6,608 nt of DNA from Treponema sp. (GTDB taxonomy: Bacteria; Spirochaetota; Spirochaetia; Treponematales; Breznakiellaceae). The stretch is from assembly GCA_031284195.1 (NCBI GenBank), contig JAITAI010000225.1, positions 1-6,608 on the forward strand, written 5' to 3'. The translations under genes were made by a program, and so were the position numbers. Shown here one piece after another: positions 1-5,949 of the stretch (the first letter of the stretch is position 1; every line of letters begins with the position of its first letter). A model generated the notes under the pieces. That model had not been told where the DNA came from and did not search any database. It worked only from the letters and a program-made list of their open reading frames with translations.

Positions 1-388
1 GCAGCTTATATCCAGCCGAGTAATGATCTCACCGAATATACCGATGGGGTTTGCGTCTATCGTCAGGACTCGAAAACCACGCCACCATTTCCATGCTTCC
101 TGATACCTTCCCTTCACACTTACCTGAGATAACGCTTCCAATATCTGCCAACCTATGTTCTGCTGCGCTTCATTGAAGGCCTGCTGACTATGTATATCGC
201 TTCCTTCAGCTTAGGGAAAAACCGTTCTCGCGCATTTGTGAACTTTCCTTCACCATACGCAACATATACCACATCAATTTCCTGAAAGGCATTTTTCGCT
301 TCCGGTTAAGCTCCTGTTCCTGTTTCTTGGACCAGCTTTCGTATGCTTCTTCTGCGCATAGTCCCAGGAATTCTGTAATACTGTTCAC
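1..388 (-). pseudogene. IS4-like transposase, N-terminal part, frameshifted and cut by window edge
   Basis: This is the N-terminal part of a DDE transposase resembling the IS4 family. From a GTG at 388, preceded by an AAGGA ribosome-binding sequence 7 bases upstream, the frame reads through RKRKMPFRKLMWYMLRMVKESSQ, the helical N-terminal segment typical of the family, and stops at 206. The homologous reading continues in another frame from about 189 to 1 with SQQAFNEAQQNIGWQ and then WWRGFRVLTIDAN, where the Asp is the likely first catalytic residue. Adding one A to the A-run at 235-237 and one G between 190 and 189 restores a continuous frame that also reads RFFPKLKEAIY in between. The rest of the protein, including the other acidic residues, lies outside the window. 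The gene is probably dead, although sequencing error cannot be excluded from sequence alone. The family call comes from recognising motifs. Confidence 0.72.
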
Positions 389-455
389 CAGAGTATCCTT
401 CTCTTTTTTCAGTTTACCATCCTTCCCACACTTTGTCTATGTCTTAACTTGTTGA

Positions 456-640
456 CAGTGCCAGGCAGGTGGTAGGGGTTACCGGTATCATCCTGTGATG
501 ATGATCAAAGTATTCGTCTATGGCTATATGACCAAGATATGTTCATCACGGATGCTGGTAAAAGCGCTAGAGCAGAAGGTCAACTCCGCTTATTCTTTGG
601 TTCCTCGTAGGGTGAACAGGCCCTTGTGTTTTATCCACAT
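456..640 (+). pseudogene. IS1182-like transposase remnant (N-terminal fragment)
   Basis: From the stop at 453-455 onward the plus strand encodes a segment with GGRGYRYHPVMMIKVFVYGY followed by MTKICSSRMLVKALEQKVN. This matches the well-known start of IS1182-family transposases (a G-R-x-x-Y-H-P, then a hydrophobic K-V-L-x-Y-x-Y, then S-S-R-K-x-x-K-A-L pattern). After about 582 the similarity moves to another frame, which reads PLILWFLVG, a stop, then TGPC, roughly where the family has its W-L-x-G-x-x-R-P stretch. Beyond about 640 nothing recognisable remains. The original start codon and the whole catalytic region are missing, so this is a decayed fragment. Its left end touches the IS4-like element, which suggests that element inserted into or beside this gene. 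Confidence 0.6.
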
Positions 641-755
641 CAATTTGAGCTTTGTTTATGCTATGAATAACAGAACCTCAAGTAGCCGAGAAGCAGGCTC
701 CTGCTCTCGGTACTACCTCAACCTGCAGCTCATCCTGAGCGCTTAGGGGGGGCCC
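641..755. other. Non-coding decayed stretch downstream of the NYN gene
   Basis: The plus-strand frame stays open to a stop at 744-746, but the residues have no recognisable family pattern, and I do not call a gene. The stretch holds the imperfect hairpin at 681-714 and the G-run palindrome at 744-758. It is probably the worn remainder of inserted DNA lying between the insertion-sequence remnants and the 3' end of the NYN gene. Confidence 0.4.
681..714. repeat. Imperfect hairpin, possible terminator of the NYN gene
   Basis: The left arm AGTAGCCGAGAAGCAGG (681-697) pairs with the right arm CCTGCTCTCGGTACT (700-714) if one G and one A bulge out, giving up to 15 pairs around a very short loop. 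It lies about 40 bases beyond the stop of the minus-strand NYN gene. No clear T-tract follows on the minus strand, so a Rho-independent terminator is possible but weak; an insertion-sequence end is the alternative. Confidence 0.4.
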
Positions 756-758
756 CTA
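744..758. repeat. Short palindrome TAGGGG-ggg-CCCCTA over the NYN stop codon
   Basis: Six-base perfect inverted arms flank three G residues, making a run of seven G followed by four C. The minus-strand TAG stop of the NYN gene is formed by the right arm (756-758). Beyond this point recognisable coding sequence gives way to decayed DNA, so it may mark a junction. Confidence 0.5.
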
Positions 759-1556
759 TTTCCGTTTTTTCCAGCGGATATAGATCTGCCGGCCGGTACT
801 GTTCTCCTGGGGCCGCTCTTCGGTCTCAAACTGGTTTATAGCCCGGAAAAGATCCCCCAGCTTTTTGAACCCGTAGTTCCGAGGGTCAAATTCACTGGAC
901 CGCAGGGTGATCTTCTGGCCCACCCCTCCAAGATAAGCCCAGCCGGATTCATCTGCCAGATCATCCACTGCGTCTCTGAGCAGTTTGAGAAGCCGGCGAT
1001 CCACCTTAAAATCCTTACGGGCAGGCGAGGGGTGTTTCGCATCATCATCATCAGTTTCCTCTTGTACCCCCCGGAGGATCTCGGTGTAGATGAATTTATC
1101 ACAGACCGAAACAAAGGCCCGGGGGGTCTTCTTTTCTCCGAATCCGTACACCATACGACCGCTTTCCCGCAACCGCGCGGCCAGGCGGGTAAAGTCCGAA
1201 TCACTGGAAACAATACAAAAACCGTCAAGCTTTTCACTGTAGAGCAGGTCCATGGCATCAATGATCATGGCGGAATCAGTGGCGTTCTTGCCGCTGGTAT
1301 AAGAAAATTGCTGAATGGGCTGGATGGCGTATTCCAGGAGCCGATCCTTCCAGGAACGGAGATTCGTACTGGTCCAGTCACCGTAGATCCGCTTCACACT
1401 AGCCACTCCGTATTTGGCTACCTCATCTAAAAGACCCTCAATAATAGCAGGCTGCGTATTGTCTGCATCAATAAGAACCGCGAGTTTTGCCTGACTAATT
1501 TCGACTTGCTGACTCGAAAAGGGCAACAATGGCATATAATTTTCCACCTTAAACAT
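756..1556 (-). CDS. NYN (LabA/DUF88-like) PIN-fold nuclease with C-terminal OST-HTH/LOTUS domain
   Basis: The product is a 266-residue soluble protein, predicted to be cytoplasmic, that probably cleaves or processes RNA. The NYN domain spans about residues 24-162. It shows VLIDADN (D30, D32, N33), the segment SGKNATDSAM with D94, and IVSSDSDF with D119 and D121; these acidic residues are where NYN/PIN enzymes bind the catalytic metal. An acidic linker (EETDDDD, 166-172) leads to a C-terminal OST-HTH/LOTUS domain at about 186-262, recognised by GWAYLGG and FDPRNYGFKKL, a fold known to bind RNA. The ATG at 1556 has GGTGAG three bases upstream; a second ATG at residue 8 has AAGGTGG eight bases upstream and is a possible alternative start. 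No signal peptide or membrane segment is visible. The gene lies downstream of the helicase pair in the same direction but behind a 373-bp hairpin-rich gap, so it may be transcribed separately. The substrate is unknown. The family assignment is firm; the function is inferred from it. Confidence 0.9.
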   Translation of the reverse strand: MFKVENYMPLLPFSSQQVEISQAKLAVLIDADNTQPAIIEGLLDEVAKYGVASVKRIYGDWTSTNLRSWKDRLLEYAIQPIQQFSYTSGKNATDSAMIIDAMDLLYSEKLDGFCIVSSDSDFTRLAARLRESGRMVYGFGEKKTPRAFVSVCDKFIYTEILRGVQEETDDDDAKHPSPARKDFKVDRRLLKLLRDAVDDLADESGWAYLGGVGQKITLRSSEFDPRNYGFKKLGDLFRAINQFETEERPQENSTGRQIYIRWKKRK

Positions 1557-1566
1557 AGTCTCACCA

Positions 1567-1622
1567 AAGCCGGTTTCAAAACGCTGTTAGGGCAGAAACT
1601 TCGTTTCCGATAAAACCGGCTT
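1567..1622 (-). promoter_or_regulatory. Leader hairpin directly upstream of the NYN ribosome-binding site
   Basis: The arms AAGCCGGTTT (1567-1576) and AAACCGGCTT (1613-1622) are perfect 10-bp complements. Inside lies a second stem, GAAAC (1595-1599) with GTTTC (1603-1607), closing a three-base loop. On the minus strand the outer stem ends two bases before the GGTGAG (1565-1560) of the NYN gene, so folding could affect ribosome access. The structure is seen; the regulatory role is inferred. Confidence 0.5.
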
Positions 1623-1624
1623 CC

Positions 1625-1652
1625 AAAAAAGCGGTCTAAAGTCCGCTTTTTC
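1625..1652. terminator. Bidirectional Rho-independent terminator-like hairpin
   Basis: AAAAAGCGG (1626-1634) and CCGCTTTTT (1643-1651) form a perfect 9-bp stem with an 8-base loop. The GC-rich base of the loop side is followed by a T-run on both strands (six Ts on the minus strand). It could end transcripts from the helicase operon just before the NYN gene, or act as an attenuator, since it sits only about 70 bases upstream of the NYN start. Confidence 0.6.
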
Positions 1653-1661
1653 CCTTAAACG

Positions 1662-1709
1662 GTAGGTTACGGTTTCTCCCTTTGACCTTTTGAAACCGCC
1701 TCAACCTAC
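1662..1709. repeat. Compound inverted repeat, 14 pairs
   Basis: GTAGGTT (1662-1668) pairs with AACCTAC (1703-1709), and CGGTTTC (1670-1676) pairs with GAAACCG (1692-1698). The two stems stack with a 1:4 internal loop. No T-run follows on either side, so it does not look like a simple terminator. Confidence 0.65.
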
Positions 1710-1714
1710 ATACA

Positions 1715-1768
1715 AATGGAACCTTTTTCGTAATTCCATTAAACGGACCCTTGGTCCGATGAAAAAGG
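1715..1768. repeat. Interlocking inverted repeats (possible pseudoknot)
   Basis: AATGGAA (1715-1721) pairs with TTCCATT (1734-1740), and CGGACC (1744-1749) pairs with GGTCCG (1753-1758) over a CTT loop. The loop of the first hairpin begins CCTTTTTC (1722-1729), which is an exact complement of GAAAAAGG (1761-1768) beyond the second hairpin. The third stem could form with the other two as a pseudoknot, or replace the first. Confidence 0.55.
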
Positions 1769-1772
1769 CTTT

Positions 1773-1801
1773 GAAAAAACAGCCAAAAGACTGATTTTTT
1801 C
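1773..1801. terminator. Weak terminator-like A/T hairpin
   Basis: GAAAAAACAG (1773-1782) pairs with CTGATTTTTTC (1791-1801) with one bulged A, over an 8-base loop. It has only a few G-C pairs, so it would be a weak terminator; it may instead be one more member of the hairpin array. Confidence 0.35.
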
Positions 1802-1817
1802 TTGAAAACTAACGGTA

Positions 1818-1846
1818 CTTTTTCAAAATCTAAGGGTTTGAAAAAG
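1818..1846. repeat. Perfect 10-bp inverted repeat
   Basis: CTTTTTCAAA (1818-1827) and TTTGAAAAAG (1837-1846) are exact complements around a 9-base loop. The arm motifs CTTTTTC and GAAAAAG recur elsewhere in the same intergenic region. It lies about 85 bases beyond the stop codon of the helicase partner gene, so on the minus strand it could also protect or end that transcript. Confidence 0.6.
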
Positions 1847-1929
1847 CCCCAATGGATAAACAAATATCCTCTTCCAGGGTTTACAAAAAACCATCCTTTT
1901 AAATTAAAGCCGTGGATACTCCAAAACGT

Positions 1930-4092
1930 CTATTCTCCAAAAAAAGAGGGCTTAATCCGCCGGACTAGACCGATCTTATTCAGAGGCAAGCGGATGGTCT
2001 CTGGTGGAGCTTTAGTCCTCCAGGATACGGCCTCACGGCTGAGGCGCTGCTCCTGCTTGCTCCTTTCAGCGCTTTCATCTTGGAATAAGGGCTTGATGAG
2101 GAGAACCCGCTCTCCTCCCCATTTTTCCAGGGCCTCTGGAATACCCACGGTATGCTTGCTCCCTCCCTCTGGACGGGACCACAGGACTTCAAGTAAAGAC
2201 TTGGTGGTCATAGCCTGTTTTGCAATACCGGCCTTTCCCACATAGTCGAGTCCCCGGGCCTCAAGTTTTTCAGAAGGAATAGCCGTTCCTAAAAGCTGGG
2301 CCTCCTTGAGGATCACCCGCTGTTCTATCCGCGCCTGTAATGCCTCCTGAACTGCCGAACTCATGGGTAGTTCCTGCAAGGCTCGATGGAACCGTTCTTG
2401 TATCGCAATACGGGCCGCTGCACGGATTTCCTGGTCTTCTGGAACTTGCCTCCCAGGAATCCGGGTAGGGGAGGGCAAGCCCAGAAGGGCCGGGTATCCC
2501 TGGAATTCCCCGGTGTCCGCAGCTTTCCCTGTAGCGGAAGCCCCCCCTTGGGAACCGTTGCAGCGGGCTATGATATCAACCCCCACTTTTTTGAGCGCCT
2601 CCACTGCCTCGGAACGCTCCGGCACGGATAATAAATACACCCCCGGCGCTAAGATCCTCGTTATCAGGGAAGCCACAGGGCCGGTCTCGGCCAGGTACCG
2701 CTGTTCCTCTGCCAGGGTCAGCACCACCCCTGTATAGAGGGAGACTTCGGCATAACGCCGCTCCCAATCCTTTACCGTCCATTGGAGGTTCTGGTCTAGC
2801 CGGTTTCCTGAAAGGCGGTTCAAAAGGTCCAGCATGGTTTGTGCATTCATACCCTGGTCAAAACCCCGAATCACCGATGATGTGGTCAGTTCAAAGCGTA
2901 GAACCCCTCCGGCTATGCCGGCGTCATGATCCCGGGGTACGGAAAAGAAGGCCACCGGCAGGGCATCCTCAAAGGTAATCTCAGGATACAAGACAAAAGA
3001 CAAAGCCCTATCCATAGCAAGTACCGGACCTTCTGTCTTGGAAGTAGCCGCAGGTTCAGGGACAAGCCGCCAGTAGCCTGGGGCAGATGGTTCCAACAGG
3101 CCCAGGAGTTCCAGGGCCTCAAGGAGCGGATCGAACCTATACCTGCGGTCCCTGGATCGCATGGGCTCCTCCCGGATCAACACGTCTCCAAACCGCTGGA
3201 GGCTTATTTTGGGGTATTGCCGGGAAGGTTCAAGCAAGCCAAGGAACCGATGGATGAAGCCGGCACAGGTTCGGACCTGCTCCTGAAGGGTATGGCTTGC
3301 CTCAGTACCTTGAAACCATACAAAACAACAGAATCCTGCGGCGCAATATACAAGCCGTTCCCGGGAAGAAAGGTGCTGAAATGCCCGGAACCGCCCTGCA
3401 TCAGGGTACAAACGGGTTACGCTCCCTTCTACTGAGCTATGAAACAGGCCAAGACCCCGGAAGGCGTCTATGAGGGATGGCGCTTTAAGCCCTGGAAACA
3501 GCCGGTCCAGGGTATGCAGGGCCTTTTTACGGATGCTCCCATCGGCTCTAAAATGGTCTTCCTCCAATATCACAGCAACCACGCTCGCTAAGACCCGGTC
3601 ATCCACCCGCAGCCGCTCACCAGAACCGAATAGCCCCCCTTCCCAAGGCATCGAAGGGAAAAGCAGGCTTGTATCTGCTATAAAGGGGCTTAAAACCGGT
3701 TCCAACAGGGGATTAAGGGCAAGACGCCGCGGTCCTTCCTGGGGGAAACGATAGAGGATGAACCGTTCTTCCAGATTGATGAGGAGTTCATGGAATTCTG
3801 GGGAACTAAACTCCCCCGCGAAAAACTGCCAGAGTTCTTGGGCAGTGGGTTCCTCTAAAAGGGCCACTCCTGCTAGGATCTTATGGTCCCTCTCGTCGAT
3901 ATAGGCCGCGATGGTTTGCTGGATGTCTTTCTGGGAAAGGAAGTCCGCCACCTCTTCTAGGAGCCGGTGTTTGCAAAAAGGAGTTTTAATGTTTCCCAAG
4001 AGGTTCTGTAACAGCTCAACGTAAAGATCATCCGGGAGGGTCAGTAATGCTGACTTCCATGCATCAGGAGTTCTGAAATGGCTTCGCTTCAT
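1930..4092 (-). CDS. XPB-partner protein with XPB/Ssl2 N-terminal-like helicase-associated domain
   Basis: This 720-residue protein has no Walker A or other helicase motor motif. Residues 1-115 are helical (SALLTLPDDLYVELLQNLL, then LLEEVADFLSQ). Residues of about 362-485 resemble the XPB/Ssl2 N-terminal-like domain (Helicase_C_3, PF13625): SFVLYPEITFE, LRFELTTSSVIRGFDQGM and LQWTVKDWERRYAEVSLYTG follow the usual order of that domain. Residues 510-555 look like a low-complexity linker (GSQGGASATGKAADTG). The end, about 608-715 (GLDYVGKAGIAKQAM, ERVLLIKPLF, IRLPLNKIGLVRRI), has a helix-plus-strands layout reminiscent of a WYL domain, but this is uncertain. The ATG follows the helicase stop codon directly (TAGATG), implying translational coupling. 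The arrangement resembles the actinobacterial Rv0861c/Rv0862c gene pair. It probably works with the helicase as a DNA-handling or regulatory subunit; its exact role is unknown. Confidence 0.8.
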   Translation of the reverse strand: MKRSHFRTPDAWKSALLTLPDDLYVELLQNLLGNIKTPFCKHRLLEEVADFLSQKDIQQTIAAYIDERDHKILAGVALLEEPTAQELWQFFAGEFSSPEFHELLINLEERFILYRFPQEGPRRLALNPLLEPVLSPFIADTSLLFPSMPWEGGLFGSGERLRVDDRVLASVVAVILEEDHFRADGSIRKKALHTLDRLFPGLKAPSLIDAFRGLGLFHSSVEGSVTRLYPDAGRFRAFQHLSSRERLVYCAAGFCCFVWFQGTEASHTLQEQVRTCAGFIHRFLGLLEPSRQYPKISLQRFGDVLIREEPMRSRDRRYRFDPLLEALELLGLLEPSAPGYWRLVPEPAATSKTEGPVLAMDRALSFVLYPEITFEDALPVAFFSVPRDHDAGIAGGVLRFELTTSSVIRGFDQGMNAQTMLDLLNRLSGNRLDQNLQWTVKDWERRYAEVSLYTGVVLTLAEEQRYLAETGPVASLITRILAPGVYLLSVPERSEAVEALKKVGVDIIARCNGSQGGASATGKAADTGEFQGYPALLGLPSPTRIPGRQVPEDQEIRAAARIAIQERFHRALQELPMSSAVQEALQARIEQRVILKEAQLLGTAIPSEKLEARGLDYVGKAGIAKQAMTTKSLLEVLWSRPEGGSKHTVGIPEALEKWGGERVLLIKPLFQDESAERSKQEQRLSREAVSWRTKAPPETIRLPLNKIGLVRRIKPSFFGE

Positions 4093-5838
4093 CTAACCCG
4101 CCCAATCCTGAATTGCGTATGTATAACCTTGCTCTACCAGAAACTGTTGACGATTCGCGGCAAAGCGCTCCTCTACCGTATTCCGGGATACCAGCGTATA
4201 AAAGTAGGCATTGCGGCCTTGGGGATAGGAGCCCTGAGATGGACTTCCTGCAGCGCCCCTTCCTTTTGGCCGGAGGATCCTGCCGAGGCGCTGGGCTTCC
4301 TCCTGCCGGGATCCGAAAGACCCTGAAACTTGGATCGCCATGGAAGCATCCGGGAGGTCTATGGCGTAGTTGGCTACCTTGGATACCACGATGAGGCGGA
4401 ACTGGGATTTTCTAAAAGCATCGTAGAGGGTCTCCCGTTCCCCCTGGGGGGTCTTTCCGGTTATGAGAGGCGCCTTGAGGAGTTTTGCCAGGGATGCAAG
4501 CTGATCCAGGTATTGCCCGATGACCAGGATCTGATCTTCCCCATGAGTATCCACCAAGTACTGCACGATCCCGGCTTTGAGGGGGTTCTCGCTGGCAATC
4601 CGGTATTTTTCCCGAGAGGACGCCACGGCATAGGGTATCTTGAGGGGTTTAGGCAGATCCAGCCGTATTTCCCTACAAATAGCCTGGGCAATCCAGCCCT
4701 TGAGCTCCAGGTCCTTCCAGGGAACATCGTAGCGTTTCGGTCCTACTAAGCTGAATACCGCATCCTCTGCCCCGTCTTCCCGGACCAGGGTGGCGGTCAG
4801 TCCCAAGCGCCGTACTGCCTGGAGTTCCGCGGTGATCCGGAACACCGGCGCAGGGAGAAGCTGGACCTCATCGTAGATGATGAGGCCCCAGGATCGCTCC
4901 CGGAACAAGCGGAAGTGGGGAAAATCCCCGGTTTTATGAGGCCGCCAGGTGAGGATCTGGTAGGTGGCCACGGTAACCGGGGCCACTGATTTAACGTCTC
5001 CGGTGTATTCGGCGATCTGCGCTTTGGTAAGCCCGGTTTTATCCAGAAGTTCCCGTATCCATTGGTGTACTGCCGCAATGGAGGTGGTGAGTATCAGGGT
5101 ATGGGTTTTTAACCTGGACATAAGGATCATGCCCACCACGGTCTTTCCTGAACCGCAGGGAAGCACCACCACCCCATAGCCGGTACCAGGACCCTGGTCT
5201 CCCAAGACTGCCTGAACAGCTTCGCGCTGGTAAGGCCGGGGGGTGAAGGGTAGTCCCGCAAGGCTGAGCTCCCGAATCCCTATATCCAAAGGTTCCCCTG
5301 GTACCAAGGGAGCCTCGTCTTTCACGGGCCAGCCCAGTTTGATGAGCTCCCATTTGATATTTCCCCGGTCCCTGAGGTGTAAAGAAAAGCCCTGGGGAAT
5401 TGTATGCACATACTGAGCCAAGCCGTCCGCTGCCTGGATCTCCCTGAGGACCGCCGGATCATCAGAAACCAGCAGCAGTTCTTCGGGAAACCCTGGAAAC
5501 GATTCGGTACAGGAGGTACCACGGAGAGGGGCTATCAGCCGTATTTTCCCATACCGGGCCATGGTGTGGAAAAAACCTTCTCCAATTCCCGGAGGGACCT
5601 CGTAGCGGGTATAGGCCCTGAGGACCGCGATGATGTCTTGGGGAGAAAACCCCGCGCTAGCGGCATTCCACAGGGACAGGGGGGTGATACGATAGGTATG
5701 GATATGCTCCGGCGCTTTTTCCAGTTCCGCAAAGGGTATGATGGCAGCCCGGGCCGCTTCTGCCTTGGGGACATGCACATCCAAGAGCAGGGTACGGTCG
5801 TTTTGGACAATGAGGGGATTGAGGGGATCCAGCATCAT
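4093..5838 (-). CDS. XPB/ERCC3/Rad25-family 3'-5' DNA helicase
   Basis: A 581-residue superfamily 2 helicase expected to unwind DNA from 3' to 5' using ATP, probably in DNA repair. Residues 1-180 form the XPB-type N-terminal domain, starting NPLIVQNDRTLLLDV. The motor shows FTPRPYQ (198-204), Walker A LPCGSGKT (226-233), TTSIAAVHQW (251-260), the Walker B segment YDEVQ (322-326), LGLTAT (345-350), the XPB-specific RED motif (353-355), VSKVANYAIDLPDA (485-498) and QRLGRILRPK (516-525). It closely resembles Mycobacterium tuberculosis XPB, as remembered, in motif order and in a comparable length (that protein is about 540-550 residues). The Walker B box reads DEVQ where XPB proteins usually have DEVH. 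The start is supported by the family-typical N-terminus, although the upstream ribosome-binding site is weak; two ATG codons follow each other. The stop is immediately followed by the partner gene, forming an operon. Confidence 0.95.
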   Translation of the reverse strand: MMLDPLNPLIVQNDRTLLLDVHVPKAEAARAAIIPFAELEKAPEHIHTYRITPLSLWNAASAGFSPQDIIAVLRAYTRYEVPPGIGEGFFHTMARYGKIRLIAPLRGTSCTESFPGFPEELLLVSDDPAVLREIQAADGLAQYVHTIPQGFSLHLRDRGNIKWELIKLGWPVKDEAPLVPGEPLDIGIRELSLAGLPFTPRPYQREAVQAVLGDQGPGTGYGVVVLPCGSGKTVVGMILMSRLKTHTLILTTSIAAVHQWIRELLDKTGLTKAQIAEYTGDVKSVAPVTVATYQILTWRPHKTGDFPHFRLFRERSWGLIIYDEVQLLPAPVFRITAELQAVRRLGLTATLVREDGAEDAVFSLVGPKRYDVPWKDLELKGWIAQAICREIRLDLPKPLKIPYAVASSREKYRIASENPLKAGIVQYLVDTHGEDQILVIGQYLDQLASLAKLLKAPLITGKTPQGERETLYDAFRKSQFRLIVVSKVANYAIDLPDASMAIQVSGSFGSRQEEAQRLGRILRPKGRGAAGSPSQGSYPQGRNAYFYTLVSRNTVEERFAANRQQFLVEQGYTYAIQDWAG

Positions 5839-5943
5839 ATCTTAACCAGTATAGAGGATACAGGGGGCCTTGTGAAGGGAAGGGCTTGGCTCATCCAAGA
5901 GCTTACTGAAAAGCCTTCTGGCTCATATAGAAAAGCCTGCCCA

Positions 5944-5949
5944 ATTATA
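5944..5949 (-). promoter_or_regulatory. Candidate -10 element for the helicase operon
   Basis: The minus strand carries an exact TATAAT here, about 105 bases upstream of the helicase ATG, but no good -35 hexamer lies 16-18 bases further upstream. A second, TATACT at 5848-5853, is too close to the start codon unless the message is nearly leaderless. The promoter call is tentative. Confidence 0.3.

Larger units (their letters stand above)
1557..1929. repeat. Hairpin-dense intergenic region (array of at least seven inverted repeats)
   Basis: These 373 bases contain no convincing gene: the open frames here are rich in Phe, Lys and Leu, arise from A/T tracts and the inverted repeats, and match no family. 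Instead the sequence is almost tiled by consecutive inverted repeats, at 1567-1622, 1626-1651, 1662-1709, 1715-1740, 1744-1758, 1774-1800 and 1818-1846, with weaker 5-bp stems at 1854-1869 and 1878-1892. Arms recur between hairpins: CTTTTTC at 1646, 1723 and 1818; GAAAAAG at 1761 and 1840; CGGTTTC at 1571 and 1670 with GAAACCG at 1692. Alternative pairings are therefore possible. It is transcribed, if at all, probably on the minus strand between the helicase partner and the NYN gene. It may be a terminator plus structured leader, a structured RNA, or a cluster of small palindromic repeats. Confidence 0.75.

Noticed and set aside
836..1261. Second minus-strand frame of 141 residues inside the NYN gene
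   Set aside because: It is a frame shadow of the NYN coding sequence, which carries all the conserved motifs.
1636..1863. Minus-strand open frame of 75 residues in the hairpin region
   Set aside because: It is made of Phe, Lys and Leu runs imposed by the A/T-rich inverted repeats, has no ribosome-binding site that stands out and no family pattern.
1557..1929. CRISPR array
   Set aside because: The repeats are inverted pairs of different sequence and length, without equal direct repeats, regular spacers or cas genes.
1802..2245. Plus-strand open frame of 147 residues
   Set aside because: Most of it is the antisense of the helicase partner gene, whose coding sequence is better supported.
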